Shown in pieces: positions 1 to 10,021 of a stretch of 44,814 bases of DNA. A program made the position numbers and the translations under genes. Origin of the DNA: Stramenopiles sp. TOSAG23-2. Its lineage: Eukaryota; Sar. Under the pieces are notes generated by a model, which worked only from the letters and a program-made list of their open reading frames with translations, was not told where the DNA came from and made no database searches. Location: assembly GCA_900128395.1 (NCBI GenBank), contig LT649291.1:1-44814 (forward strand), written 5' to 3'. How positions within the stretch are numbered: the first letter of the stretch is position 1; each line of letters begins with the position of its first letter.

Positions 1-65
1 TTTACTCATGATAATTCCTACTCTTCAAAAGAATAAAATAACTGAAATAATCTATCTCACACAAA
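1..65. repeat. Dispersed intergenic repeat, copy A
   Basis: Begins TTTACTCATGATAATTCC, then ACTCTTCAAAAGAATA and AATAACTGAAATAATCT. Related copies lie at 24524-24635 and 36470-36537, both in convergent spacers. This copy lies 3' of the SCFD2-like gene and may continue beyond the window edge. The similarity is read by eye. Confidence 0.6.
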
Positions 66-182
66 TGTGTTGATATTCTCATAATCGAAAATATCAATGA
101 AGGTAAATAGATAATATCAACTACTCATAATAAATATATCATCAATCCTACACTATAAATCCACCCGATGTGTATATGTAAT

Positions 183-211
183 TACGAACGTGCGAACGTG
201 CGTAGTTCGTA
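183..211. terminator. TACGAAC...GTTCGTA stem-loop 3' of the SCFD2-like gene
   Basis: Perfect 7-bp inverted repeat, TACGAAC (183-189) and GTTCGTA (205-211), with an internally repetitive ACGTGCG loop. It sits about 65 nt downstream of the stop codon and belongs to the TACGA-palindrome class found at convergent gene ends throughout this window. A role in 3'-end formation or termination is inference. Confidence 0.4.
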
Positions 212-274
212 GATGCGTACATATAATTTCGAATAGCACAATACGATCATAAACACACCGATATATATATATAT

Positions 275-2776
275 TTACAAAAAAAATGAATTCAAATAAT
301 GTGATGATTCTATATCAACTGTTTTACTTTCAACAGTTTCATTTCTGTTGGTATCCGCTCCTTTTTCTGCTACATCATTTAGCAAATATGTACAACCTAT
401 CAATATGTGTACCTCATTTTCATTTACACCAGAATTTTTTAAAATCGTTGATACCATATGATTCACTTCAAATGTTGTTAAACCACCGATAATGAAGATA
501 AATAACACTTGTCTATCAAAGATTTTTAAACTATTTTTTTTCAATTTCTGAAGATGTGATTTTGTATCTGAAGACCCACCACCCCCGGCCATAGAAAAAA
601 ACCCACCCAATAATCCTGATATACTTTCTGTGACTGATGTTTCAGGGGCATTATAATCTTTTAACGTTTTTAGATCGTGTATTTTTGTTGGTTCAATATG
701 TTTATAGAACATTTCCAATAATCTACTTAAAATAGGTTGGTAGGTTCCATCATTGTTCTTAACATGCCTGAATTCATTTAAATGGCTTCGTGCCATATTT
801 ACAACTTGTAATATGTTTGTTAAAATAGTTGCTATATTAACAGCTGTAGCGTCATTACCACTCCTAATTATATTGTTATTGCTAGATTTTGTCTTGGTAT
901 TGGTACCCCACCCTTTTTCGTCATCGCTGTCGAATAAACCATCATCATCATTTTCTTCTTCCCATGCATTTGAACCCCTATTATTATTACCCCGAATCTT
1001 TCCTTCATTATTATCGTTACCGTCCTTAGCTGAAGTTATACCGTCATCGTTTCCCCAATCATCATCATCATCGTCCCAATCTAATGAGTCGTTATTTGCA
1101 ACGTTTAACGATGGTTTTGTATTAGTCGAACCCTTTCCATTTTCTTCGTGTTTCCCAGAGGAACTTGTTTGATTATCAATTCCCCAACCATCTTCATCAC
1201 CATCATCATCCCAATCTAATGAATCATTGTTTCTAATATTTAATGATTGTTTCGTATTTATTTCATCCCCACTACCTATTACTTTGCCAGTAGTATTATC
1301 GTTTTCACTATCATCATCGACACCGGCTAAATGCTTAATACCTGCTAGTGCACAGAATATGTTTAAGGTTTTACTTGATTTGACAAAAATGTCAATCAAA
1401 TTTGTTTTAATCAACTGAAAATGTTTATACGTCATTGACCCTGGGGGCAACAAAGATGCAGCACGCATCATCAGCATAAATATATTGAAAGGATGTATTT
1501 CTGTCCTGCTATTTATAATACTTTTTATTGCATCACATATCTGAGCTACAATGTCATCTGCATTTTCAGAATGCATTTGCATTTTTTCTAATACGTGAAT
1601 CTTTTCTTTTGTCATTGCATCTAATGTATTATTTTGATCATCCAACGACGATGGGGCCACGAGGTCTACCGTGCGGTCATATAATAACATTGATATTTTC
1701 TTCCGTTTCCCCATGTCTTCTGGTAATATTATGCCTTCTGGTCCATCTGTCAAATTCATAATGGTAGTTTCCCCTAAAATTTTTGCGCTGTGCTCGTGAC
1801 CGAGACAAAAAGAACTTTCACGTGGATCTAAATTTAATTGAGACATTATGCAAACTAAAATGTCAGATAAAATTTTAAAACCACATCGATGTTTCTCCGG
1901 GAAATCTTTGCTATTAATTGCATTCATATCATTACCATAATTACCTTGTATATGTTTTGGAAATATGTGAGGAAGTGCTGGAAACCATGATTTATTAAAT
2001 GGACTGTTGATTTCAAATATAGTATAAGACGATGATGACACATTTGTTCCATTATTGTCTGACAAAATGATCTTATCAATATTCAACGGGCGACAGTGCA
2101 TCGGGAAATATTGAATATTTATATTACATAAAATATTGCCATTGTTATTGCTGCTGCTATTTTCGTTTCTATTTGACATGATCTTATTTAATGCTTTTCG
2201 TGATAAATGTACTGCATATTCATCATATCGAAAAGAAGACGAATTAGTATCAAGATCATCGTCCATATGCCCTGGGTGTACACTGTCAACATTTTTCTGA
2301 ATGTCACTTCTCAAGCTCATATAAATGCCATGGCTTTTTTCAGAGACTATACTCAATATGGTAAATTTATCGTATACTATATATTTATCATCAAACATCG
2401 ATGTCATTGCATTTAAAAAATACGGTTCATAGGTCCACAAAAAATTTGAAACAAGAAAAATCAAATGGCGACCTTCTAACTTATTATTGTTGTTATTGTT
2501 ATTACTACTATTATTATTGCTAGTATAAAATGGCCGTAAACCATCCAACTGATTAATTTTCATCGCTGATGTGTGCGCTTGATCGAAAATGGCGAAATCT
2601 ACAACGTTAGTAACTCCAAGACTATATAGAAAGTCTAGACCACCAATACATTCCAGTGTTTTCCCGACTTCGTTATCAATAACAAATATACTATGTTTTA
2701 ATTGTCCTTTTGCAACTAAATTAAAAAATGCACGTTGGCATAATCCAATTAAATCAAATGGCTTTTTGGATGTCAT
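275..2776 (-). CDS. SCFD2: Sec1/Munc18-family protein, SCFD2-like
   Basis: 833 aa. The frame is open to a TTG at 2812, but the first ATG is at 2776 and the protein then begins MTSKKPFDLIG. Family hallmarks are a Sec1-type segment (SMLLYDRTVDLVAP, about residue 365) and a C-terminal segment (VLFIFIIGGLTTFEV) matching the end of SCFD2 rather than of Sly1, Vps33 or Sec1. SCFD2 is a little-studied SM-family protein linked to ER/Golgi membrane traffic; SNARE handling is inferred from the family. The protein has Asn runs near residues 85-100 and a long acidic insert at about 510-625 with two near-identical units containing SLDWDDD followed by GWG or DWG. It is the last gene of a three-gene minus-strand tandem. 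Confidence 0.72.
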   Translation of the reverse strand: MTSKKPFDLIGLCQRAFFNLVAKGQLKHSIFVIDNEVGKTLECIGGLDFLYSLGVTNVVDFAIFDQAHTSAMKINQLDGLRPFYTSNNNSSNNNNNNNKLEGRHLIFLVSNFLWTYEPYFLNAMTSMFDDKYIVYDKFTILSIVSEKSHGIYMSLRSDIQKNVDSVHPGHMDDDLDTNSSSFRYDEYAVHLSRKALNKIMSNRNENSSSNNNGNILCNINIQYFPMHCRPLNIDKIILSDNNGTNVSSSSYTIFEINSPFNKSWFPALPHIFPKHIQGNYGNDMNAINSKDFPEKHRCGFKILSDILVCIMSQLNLDPRESSFCLGHEHSAKILGETTIMNLTDGPEGIILPEDMGKRKKISMLLYDRTVDLVAPSSLDDQNNTLDAMTKEKIHVLEKMQMHSENADDIVAQICDAIKSIINSRTEIHPFNIFMLMMRAASLLPPGSMTYKHFQLIKTNLIDIFVKSSKTLNIFCALAGIKHLAGVDDDSENDNTTGKVIGSGDEINTKQSLNIRNNDSLDWDDDGDEDGWGIDNQTSSSGKHEENGKGSTNTKPSLNVANNDSLDWDDDDDDWGNDDGITSAKDGNDNNEGKIRGNNNRGSNAWEEENDDDGLFDSDDEKGWGTNTKTKSSNNNIIRSGNDATAVNIATILTNILQVVNMARSHLNEFRHVKNNDGTYQPILSRLLEMFYKHIEPTKIHDLKTLKDYNAPETSVTESISGLLGGFFSMAGGGGSSDTKSHLQKLKKNSLKIFDRQVLFIFIIGGLTTFEVNHMVSTILKNSGVNENEVHILIGCTYLLNDVAEKGADTNRNETVESKTVDIESSHYLNSFFL

Positions 2777-3412
2777 TAAAATAATCAATTTATACCGCCG
2801 TGTACCGTTCAATCCTCGTTAATATAATATTGTTTTGTTACTATGCTGTATATTATAATACAATAACATATTCTGTATACACATGTTTTTTAAATTTTTA
2901 TTATTTAAATAATAATTTCAAGAAATAAATAATAATAATAATAATTATTAGAAGAAAGAAGATCTTCTTATTACTACATAAAAGTTTTAATTATTATTAT
3001 GATGAATGTGCCATTATTTCAAATTATTATTTCATCACAATCAATATCTTTTCGACTAAAAAATATTTAGTAGTCGTCTATAGTAGATCTATACTAGAAT
3101 ACTTGGTAGCACCTATTATTTTTTTTTATGTATATATTTTTTTTTTTCCAAAAAAAAAAGAAGAAGGGCCGAGGATGTGATTACTATACAGTATTAGTAT
3201 GATGTAAGAATATCGGTTAAGGTTTTCTAAATTTGGATTTCCAGATATCCGCCGAGATTAATAGGCAAGCTGGCAAGCCCAGCAAAGCCGGGCAAGCGGT
3301 TAAGCCGCCAGCCGCCAATGCACAAAATTTTGATGTCTTCTTTGCATAACGCGTGTACACTCTAGATTTAATATAATAAAAAAGTTTATATTTTATAAAT
3401 ACCACTTATCAA
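2777..3412. other. 5' spacer of the SCFD2-like gene with a GC-rich island
   Basis: AT-rich with TAA/TAT microsatellite-like runs. Positions about 3248-3320 form an abrupt GC-rich island rich in GGCAAG, CCCAGCAA and GCCGCCAGCC words. Similar words recur in other 5' spacers (about 7387, 10095-10140, 30545-30590, 38680-38700, 38890-38910). A 62-codon frame across it (3217-3405, minus) looks like a by-product of the repetitive island, not a gene. Confidence 0.4.
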
Positions 3413-4759
3413 CTATGGACTCCAGGTTGGTATGGAATCATATGCGATACCATCAATTGGATCAATTTCTTGACCAAATTTAACTAACGGGGGAGGTAAA
3501 CCTTGTAAAGCTTTGACATCCACCGATGGTAAATTACGAACAATGTATGGGGATATCAGGGGATTCCCTGAAGCACCTCTTCCATGAGATGGAATCTTAT
3601 AGTTCGCTGCGCGGCGTTTTATTTTTCTAATTCGTGTTTGAGTTCTAGCTGAATGTTGCAGTACTGTTGATAATCCTTTTCCCTTTAATCCTTCATTGTT
3701 TTCTATTAATTTTGATGAAATATTTTTTGATATTCGTGGAGAAGTTTTTAATGATGCTAAGTTTCTTAATTTGACATTGTTGTTTGTCGTGCTATTGTTA
3801 ATATTATTATTGCTACTATTGCTACTATTTGTATTACTACTTATGCTTCCAGATGTTCTACTACTTATGCTGCCTTTACTATTCGTACTGATACATAATT
3901 CCAAATCAACGGATGCCATTTTACCTACTGAAGGCCTTAAAGGACTTAATCTATTTGTTTTTATCATATGTGCATCACGTGTTATTAAAATACAATTTGG
4001 CCTTGGTTTACCATTATTATGATAGATATTTGGATGGATAATTTTAGCATCCTTGTCAGGTTTATGGAAGCGTTCCCAAGCCTGTGCACGGATACTTGTC
4101 CCCACGGTCATAGCTTCTATAGTTGTATCCAGTATACCTTGAATACGAGGGAAAAAATTCTCTAGTAAAAAAAAATCTGCTGTACAAATCCTACCTTGTT
4201 TGTCTTTTAAAGCCAATTCAATTGTCGGCAAAAGTGCTATCAAATATTGTGTTGTCCCGTAAAAAATTAATGGTTTATTCTCGTCCGTGGACACAGCTAG
4301 CTGTTGCAAAAATCCACCACTTTCTAATAAAGGCTTTATCTCTAAATTGGCTTCATTAATCTCAATATTAACGTTAGCTTGCCCCTCCTTCTGCGATAAC
4401 CTAACGCCAAAAGGCGTCATTTGCCGTCTACCAGTAAAGCCGCTATGGTCAAATATACCTTGTGCTCTAAATGCTTTAGTTGAAAAAAATATTTTTTCCT
4501 CTTTCTCTTTATTTATTTTACCACCCCCGAATGATAACTTTGCAAATTTTTGACAGAAACGGCTACCAGCCCCATGCGACGTAGGCGATTTCTTTATAGA
4601 TTTTATACCACTTTTTCGTTCTTCTTCCTTCCGCTTTAAATATGATGCTTTACGCCTTTTAAAGTGTTCTTCGCCCGATCGCATTGCACTAGCACCATCA
4701 CTCCAATCAATATCTCTAGCCCATGCAAACGTTTCCGTAGCTTCCGTCAACCGTGTCAT
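3413..4759 (-). CDS. Hypothetical protein, 448 aa
   Basis: Not recognised. The ATG at 4759 opens a full-length frame ending in TAG. Residues 1-60 are charged with a Lys/Arg-Glu stretch. Residues about 95-290 look globular and carry the best-conserved-looking text (MTPFGVRLSQKEG, IFYGTTQYLIALLPTIELAL). Residues about 295-340 are a Ser/Asn low-complexity linker, followed by a basic segment (RTQTRIRKIKRRAANYK) that could be a nuclear localisation signal. The C-terminus ends DGIAYDSIPTWSP. There is no signal peptide or membrane span. It lies between two other minus-strand genes. The coding call rests on length, composition and ATG start; function unknown. Confidence 0.7.
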   Translation of the reverse strand: MTRLTEATETFAWARDIDWSDGASAMRSGEEHFKRRKASYLKRKEEERKSGIKSIKKSPTSHGAGSRFCQKFAKLSFGGGKINKEKEEKIFFSTKAFRAQGIFDHSGFTGRRQMTPFGVRLSQKEGQANVNIEINEANLEIKPLLESGGFLQQLAVSTDENKPLIFYGTTQYLIALLPTIELALKDKQGRICTADFFLLENFFPRIQGILDTTIEAMTVGTSIRAQAWERFHKPDKDAKIIHPNIYHNNGKPRPNCILITRDAHMIKTNRLSPLRPSVGKMASVDLELCISTNSKGSISSRTSGSISSNTNSSNSSNNNINNSTTNNNVKLRNLASLKTSPRISKNISSKLIENNEGLKGKGLSTVLQHSARTQTRIRKIKRRAANYKIPSHGRGASGNPLISPYIVRNLPSVDVKALQGLPPPLVKFGQEIDPIDGIAYDSIPTWSP

Positions 4760-5589
4760 ATTTGAAATGTTTAACTAGGCCAAGTGGGATGTTTCAGTGT
4801 GTAAGAAGTACTTACTAGATATGGATTTGCTTTGAATTTTCAGTATTAATTCAATTACTAGTGATGTATAATAGTTAATAGCACAATGATGTGAAGAAAG
4901 AAGATAATTATAATAATAATAATAATAATTAATTAATTAATAATAATAATAAAAAAAAAAATAACACAGTAGAAGAAGAGAAGAAGTCCTGGAAGTCCAG
5001 AAATAAAAAAGTAGTAGTTTATTAATTAATATTAATTATTATTGATATAATAGTACTAATATTATAGCACTATACCTCGTACAGCTACTTATTGTTACCA
5101 AGTATTGTGCTATTAGGCAAAAAAGGCTGTATTCTGTGATTCTGTGTGCTATCCCTATAGTGCTATATTTTTTTAATTTGCTAATTGCAATATTTCGAAA
5201 TTGCTACTTGCTATATTAATACTTACTGTAGTACGTATAACTTGGAGCCTTGCAATTTGCTATTATTAGAATTATATGCATGATGCTATTATGCTATTAT
5301 GCTATTATACGTGGACAATTAGATAGAGCTAGCCAGGCTAGCTCTAGCTCTATAGTATAAGTACACTTTGCTATAATATATAAATAAAAAACACACAGAC
5401 TTACTATATTTTAGAAATTAAAAAGAGTACCTGTGGAGAGTAATAGGCAAAACATAAAATTCACCCCAAACTTTCCACCTTCCACTTCCCACTTCTCTAT
5501 ATTTTTCTGTTGTTGTATTGATATATGCAACAAGCATATATATCTTTTATTGTTGCAATTTACAATTCAACTTTTATACTTTATACCCT
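4760..5589. other. Tandem spacer rich in GCTAT words, with a 21-nt palindrome
   Basis: No gene seen. From about 5040 to 5380 the words TGCTAT, GCTATT and GCTATA recur about ten times, including three tandem ATGCTATT units near 5283-5310. A palindrome at 5325-5345 has perfect 10-nt arms (AGAGCTAGCC / GGCTAGCTCT) around one central base. The spacer is the 5' flank of the 448-aa gene and the 3' flank of the 427-aa gene. Confidence 0.45.
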
Positions 5590-6873
5590 CTACTTTCCAA
5601 CAAAATACAACATTATATCCATTTCAATTTGTCTACCATATGACCCTAATTTCCACCAATTAAAATTGCGTATGATGGTTTTTAATTGTTGAAAATTCAA
5701 TGAATTAACATTTCTACTATTAATGATGTTGTTGCTATTGCTACTGTATTTTGATACTAAATATGATGTATATGGCACAACAACAGTCATTAGATCACGT
5801 ATGTCTTGAAATTCATCACCATTTGCAATATCTTTTGGTGGCGTTGATATTAAATAATCAGCTAATGATGATGTTGAAATATGTTGAAAAAATAAGCGAC
5901 GTTGTTTTACAGACATTGAATGAAAGTCAAATGAAACTGTATTGTCATATGTTTCATCATTTTGAACATTGCTAAATATGTACCTCCATTGATTTATATT
6001 CCATTTTCTTAAACTATTCATTACTTCCTGATCCATTGCAAATGATTCATTAGTATGATTAAAGACGATTGCACTATTTGCCGATGTTAAACCATTGAGA
6101 TTATTATTGTGAATATTATCAACATCTGCTATCATGTTATTATTACTGTTTTCATTATTATTTACATTTTTTTCCTTTCTGTTTTTATCCTTAGTGGTAG
6201 AATCATTGCCATAAATTGTGTAGTTTTCCCTATTCTCTAAAGATTCTAGATATTGTTCAACAGTCATTGATGATTCCTTGCTATTGTTTTCGTTAGCATC
6301 AGATGGAATAGTTTGAAATTTGAATGTTTCTCCTAAAGAATAGCTATATGATGGGAGAATTAATTTTTCAATATCTGTATCAGAAATATTCAAATTTGGT
6401 CGCATCCAACACATTTGCAAGCTTAGATTATTGCTGCCATTTGTAATTTCATCTGGGGTCATATAAATGCGGTGAGTAGACGGGGTTTGCAATGATGTTG
6501 ATACGTCTTTATCTTCATCATCCAGTAAATCTACTACACGATCAAAATCTGGATTCGCAAGAGACGAACTACTACTGCTGCTGCTACTACTACTAGTAGT
6601 AGTAGTAGTTGTTGTTGTTGTTGTTGAAGATAATTTCATTTTTTTTACAGCACTTTTTTCCGTCTGAAAACTATTTTTATAATCACCATTCTTAGAGCGA
6701 TTCTTCTTCTTATTATTATTTGCCTTAGATAATATACTTTGAAATTCTGCTGGCATTAAGCTTGCTAAAGATAACTTCCCTCCGTTGTTGCTGCTGTTAT
6801 TTTTCTTCTTCGTATTATTGGTATTATGATTATTATTATTTTGCATCACTACGTCGTTCCATGTTGTTTCCAT
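5590..6873 (-). CDS. Hypothetical protein with Thr/Ser and Asn tracts, 427 aa
   Basis: Not recognised. ATG at 6873, TAG stop at 5590-5592. The N-terminus (1-80) is Asn/Lys-rich and basic, which could be nuclear. Residues about 83-104 are a run of ten Thr followed by eleven Ser. An acidic patch (VVDLLDDEDKD) follows. The C-terminal 170 residues (from about 280) look folded, with helical text around RKWNINQWRYIFSNVQ and SVKQRRLFFQHI. There is no signal peptide or transmembrane segment. It is divergent from CK2 beta across an 800-bp spacer. Function unknown. Confidence 0.7.
   Translation of the reverse strand: METTWNDVVMQNNNNHNTNNTKKKNNSSNNGGKLSLASLMPAEFQSILSKANNNKKKNRSKNGDYKNSFQTEKSAVKKMKLSSTTTTTTTTTTSSSSSSSSSSSLANPDFDRVVDLLDDEDKDVSTSLQTPSTHRIYMTPDEITNGSNNLSLQMCWMRPNLNISDTDIEKLILPSYSYSLGETFKFQTIPSDANENNSKESSMTVEQYLESLENRENYTIYGNDSTTKDKNRKEKNVNNNENSNNNMIADVDNIHNNNLNGLTSANSAIVFNHTNESFAMDQEVMNSLRKWNINQWRYIFSNVQNDETYDNTVSFDFHSMSVKQRRLFFQHISTSSLADYLISTPPKDIANGDEFQDIRDLMTVVVPYTSYLVSKYSSNSNNIINSRNVNSLNFQQLKTIIRNFNWWKLGSYGRQIEMDIMLYFVGK
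6584..6605. repeat. Self-complementary trinucleotide tract inside the coding sequence
   Basis: A perfect 22-nt palindrome made of (ACT)n followed by (AGT)n. On the coding strand it encodes the switch from the poly-Thr to the poly-Ser run of the 427-aa protein. The tract is flanked by further GCT and GTT repeats (6569-6626), so the mRNA can form a hairpin here. Confidence 0.75.
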
Positions 6874-7672
6874 GCTGTTTTATATAATTATTACTATTAT
6901 TAGTGGCTTAATATAATCGGTATACGCATACAGTGACTTGGTATTACAATGATGACAAAAATAATATTATTTGTTGACGTACTAGTATATATATGTACGT
7001 ATGTATCTATATATCTGTATATTGTATATATCTTATTATATGTTGTTCATTTCTTTTCTTTTTCTTTTCTCTACTAAATTATTAAATAATAATTAGTTTC
7101 TATGTTACCTGGGTAATGTATTTTATACTAGAGTATATTTTGAAATTATTCATCATCTACGCGTAAAATCCCTTAATCTAGATTTAAACATGTACTGATT
7201 ACTGATTAATTAGTATTATACTTAATAATAAGACCACAAAGCTAAAGCGATGCGTCAATACTATACCTGGTGTAGTGCACACCAGCACAGCAGAAGAAAT
7301 AATTATTCAAATAATAATGGCCGTATTTCAACAAATAATAATAATAAATAATAAGCACATAATATACCTGTATAGTAGTGTGCAATCTGGCAATCCAGCA
7401 ATAAGAAGCACATCATCAGAGGAGTGCCATAATTTTAAAATAAATAAAATATTTATTATCTTAACACAGATCATATACTGTCTTCTGTAGTATAGCAATA
7501 TATATATATATATCAACAGGAAGATATTTACAACACACAAAGAAGAACAATATAACAGTCACTATAGTATTGAAAGAAGAATATATACATATATCTTACT
7601 TTATATTGAGTGATATAAATAAATTATTAATATATACAATATCATATACATCAAAATAAATTTAATACTAAG
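6874..7672. promoter_or_regulatory. Divergent spacer between the 427-aa gene and CK2 beta
   Basis: AT-rich bidirectional 5' spacer with many TATATA runs. At about 7386-7402 it contains CTGGCAATCCAGCAAT, close to CTGGCAAGCCCAGCAAA in the island at about 3270. No TACGA/TCGTA palindromes were seen. A 71-codon frame at 7275-7490 is not convincing. The promoter role is positional inference. Confidence 0.35.
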
Positions 7673-8764
7673 ATGGCTGCTTGGAATAGTAATAGTATAC
7701 ACCATCGATATGAAGACATGTACAGTAATAATAATGTGGATGATACAGCTGAATTTTCCTCTGATATATCCGACTCAGAAGATGATATTGAATCGTGGAT
7801 ATCATGGTATTGTGGATTAAAAGGTAATGAATTTTTTTGTGAGGTTGAAGAGTCATTTATACAAGACGCGTTTAATCTATCAGGACTCAGTTCACAAGTG
7901 CCTTTTTTTGACCTTGCGTTAGATATCATACAAGATTTAGAAAGTCCAGAAGAGGAAAACCTTGGTGCAGACCAAAAAGATATGGTGGAAAATGCTGCGG
8001 AAATGCTATATGGTTTAATACATGCACGGTATTTATTGACGTCACGGGGCATGTATGCTATGCGAGAGAAATTTGCCGCTGTTGATTTTGGACGTTGCCA
8101 TCGTGTATATTGTGAAGGCCAACCTGTGCTGCCCATAGGTCAATCGGATGTATTGCGTCATACAACTGTTAATATTTTTTGTCCTAAATGTAAAGAAATC
8201 TATTTCCCTAAATCAAGTAGGCATGGAAATATTGATGGGGCATATTTTGGCACTACATTTCCTCATTTGTTTTTAATGACGTTTCCACAATTAGCTGTAG
8301 ATAATGAGCCTGATAGTCATTTCGTCCCAAAAATATATGGATTTAAAATACATTCATCCAGTCCATATTATAATTCAAAGCAAGAATTAAAGGATCGTCG
8401 GGAACGGAAGAAAAAAAATCGTAAAAACAAAAATAGTAATAGTCACAATAATAAACGAAGTGGTAGCAGTGGAGGTAATAATAACAACAGCAGCAATGCT
8501 AATAATAAAGACAGGATTGGGCCTAATGATGATGGGGAAAATACGAAAAATACCAAACAAACGTTGAGTGGTGGTCTTGGGGATTTAACAATTGATAAAA
8601 ATGACGATGTTGATTCTTCAATAATAAATGATAAAGTAAATAATAATGGCAGGAGTACAAATAGTAGCGGTGGTGCTAATGAAGAAATATTACCAGTTGG
8701 CCAGAAAGATACTGTTGGTGATAATGTAATGACAGATGAAAATGCAGGTGCGATGAAGAAGTAA
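7673..8764 (+). CDS. CSNK2B: Casein kinase II regulatory (beta) subunit
   Basis: 363 aa, ATG at 7673. It is the regulatory subunit of the CK2 Ser/Thr kinase holoenzyme, dimerising through a zinc finger. Visible signatures: [18 protein letters not shown] (41-58), the helical domain with [10 protein letters not shown], and zinc-finger cysteines C142, C147, C170 and C173 (CHRVYC and [11 protein letters not shown]). The conserved core ends near residue 210. The remaining 150 residues are a basic, Asn/Gly/Ser-rich low-complexity tail absent from the usual 200-250 aa family members. The N-terminal acidic stretch ([10 protein letters not shown]) precedes the core. It converges on the hydroxylase-family gene. 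Confidence 0.96.
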   Translation: MAAWNSNSIHHRYEDMYSNNNVDDTAEFSSDISDSEDDIESWISWYCGLKGNEFFCEVEESFIQDAFNLSGLSSQVPFFDLALDIIQDLESPEEENLGADQKDMVENAAEMLYGLIHARYLLTSRGMYAMREKFAAVDFGRCHRVYCEGQPVLPIGQSDVLRHTTVNIFCPKCKEIYFPKSSRHGNIDGAYFGTTFPHLFLMTFPQLAVDNEPDSHFVPKIYGFKIHSSSPYYNSKQELKDRRERKKKNRKNKNSNSHNNKRSGSSGGNNNNSSNANNKDRIGPNDDGENTKNTKQTLSGGLGDLTIDKNDDVDSSIINDKVNNNGRSTNSSGGANEEILPVGQKDTVGDNVMTDENAGAMKK

Positions 8765-9073
8765 AAAATAAAGAACAAAATTTTTATAATATAATATATA
8801 TATACGAACCGTTTGTATTTTTATAAAAAATATTTGATGCTATGATACTAAAAAATATATAATGTGTGGGTGAAAAAATATTATGTGTGTGTGTGTGCGT
8901 TCATTTCGTACGAAGAAGGAGGAGTTCGTAAATTTTATCTTTAATCAATTAAAAAAATATAGACACTCATATTATTCATATTTTTAATAATGCAATTAAA
9001 AAGTATATCAGATTATGCATATGTATATATATATATTTTTTTAATACGAGCGTAATATGATACGGTTCGTATT
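8765..9073. terminator. Convergent spacer with an 11-bp inverted repeat and a TTCGTACGAA palindrome
   Basis: ATACGAACCGT at 8802-8812 and its exact reverse complement at 9062-9072 place the same 11-mer 37 nt after the CK2 beta stop and 1 nt after the hydroxylase-family stop, each on its own coding strand. TTCGTACGAA lies at 8905-8914. A 3'-end or termination function is inferred from this placement. Confidence 0.5.
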
Positions 9074-10021
9074 TTATGATGCTTTCTTCTTTTTAAAAGG
9101 TTTATCTTCTCGAAATGTTCCATATATACGATCCCAAAACATAGTATACTGACTGTAATTGATTTCAAATGGTGCTAAGCTGTGATGGATATCATGATAT
9201 TTCACACCTATCAATCCAGGTATCAATATGTTTAAACGTGTATGATTCACTGTCGCAATTGTACCACCAATCAACATAAATGCAACAATTGTACCAATAT
9301 ATATAGTACCTACATATTTACAGTACAACATAATCGATATTAAATGCATATATTCACCAGAAACAAATTCAATTGGGTGAACATTAATTGCATCGTCATT
9401 TCCACGGGTTGGTATCATTTGTCGATGATGGTGTTTGTGTATATATGGGTATAATGGCGGCCAATGCAATAGACGATGAAATGGTTGATATATCATATCA
9501 TACAATAGAAATAGTAAAGGTACAGGCAATACCGTATTAACAATAGAGCAATGCATCATATCCCATTTCACGGATTTACTGAACCAACTAAACCGAAATA
9601 AATGATACATAAAGACTGGTACCATCATTTTGCTAAAGGTTATGTATAATCTACAACGTAAATCCAATACGTCTAAGTGTTTTCCTCGACGTGGTATATC
9701 CCGTGGTATTTTCAAAACATGATCACATACAAACGGCAATAAGTGATTTAAATACAACTCGAAACCTGCTAGTGATATAAACGCCAATAAAAAAATTTGA
9801 TAATATTGAAATGTTTTTGGGAACTCATTTTCAGGTGTCTTGGAGTCATCATATGTTGAGTAAAAAAAGTCAATTAATGATATTTTATGTTGAGTAATAT
9901 TAGATGTCATTTTATTTTTTATCAACGTATTTCTTCTTTTTGAAGATGTAATGTGCAGAATATTGGTTAATATATATTTAATACTGCATCCGATAATATT
10001 AGATAAATATATATATGTCAT
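9074..10021 (-). CDS. Sterol desaturase/fatty acid hydroxylase superfamily membrane protein
   Basis: 315 aa from the ATG at 10021; an internal ATG at 9910 (278 aa, MTSNITQHKIS) is equally possible. It has the di-iron histidine clusters of the family: HRLLH, HKHHH and HDIHH, plus NHTR, with the usual spacing and hydrophobic helices between them. Members oxidise C4-methyl sterols, sphingoid bases or fatty acids at the ER using O2 and reduced cytochrome b5; the substrate here cannot be told. The C-terminus ends KKAS, a dilysine KKXX ER-retrieval signal. The frame runs four codons beyond 10021 to a TTG, which I reject as a start. Confidence 0.88.
   Translation of the reverse strand: MTYIYLSNIIGCSIKYILTNILHITSSKRRNTLIKNKMTSNITQHKISLIDFFYSTYDDSKTPENEFPKTFQYYQIFLLAFISLAGFELYLNHLLPFVCDHVLKIPRDIPRRGKHLDVLDLRCRLYITFSKMMVPVFMYHLFRFSWFSKSVKWDMMHCSIVNTVLPVPLLFLLYDMIYQPFHRLLHWPPLYPYIHKHHHRQMIPTRGNDDAINVHPIEFVSGEYMHLISIMLYCKYVGTIYIGTIVAFMLIGGTIATVNHTRLNILIPGLIGVKYHDIHHSLAPFEINYSQYTMFWDRIYGTFREDKPFKKKKAS

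Noticed and set aside
2777-2812. Extension of the SCFD2-like ORF to 2812
   Set aside because: It starts with TTG; the first ATG is at 2776 and gives a typical N-terminus. The same reasoning removed TTG starts at 10033, 22915 and 23486.
3217-3405. Small minus-strand ORF across the GC island
   Set aside because: The Ala/Leu/Cys-rich translation only reflects the repetitive GGCAAG/CCCAGC island; there is no homology and no gene context.
7275-7490. 71-codon frame upstream of CK2 beta
   Set aside because: Ile/Asn-rich translation of AT spacer, no homology, inside a divergent promoter region.
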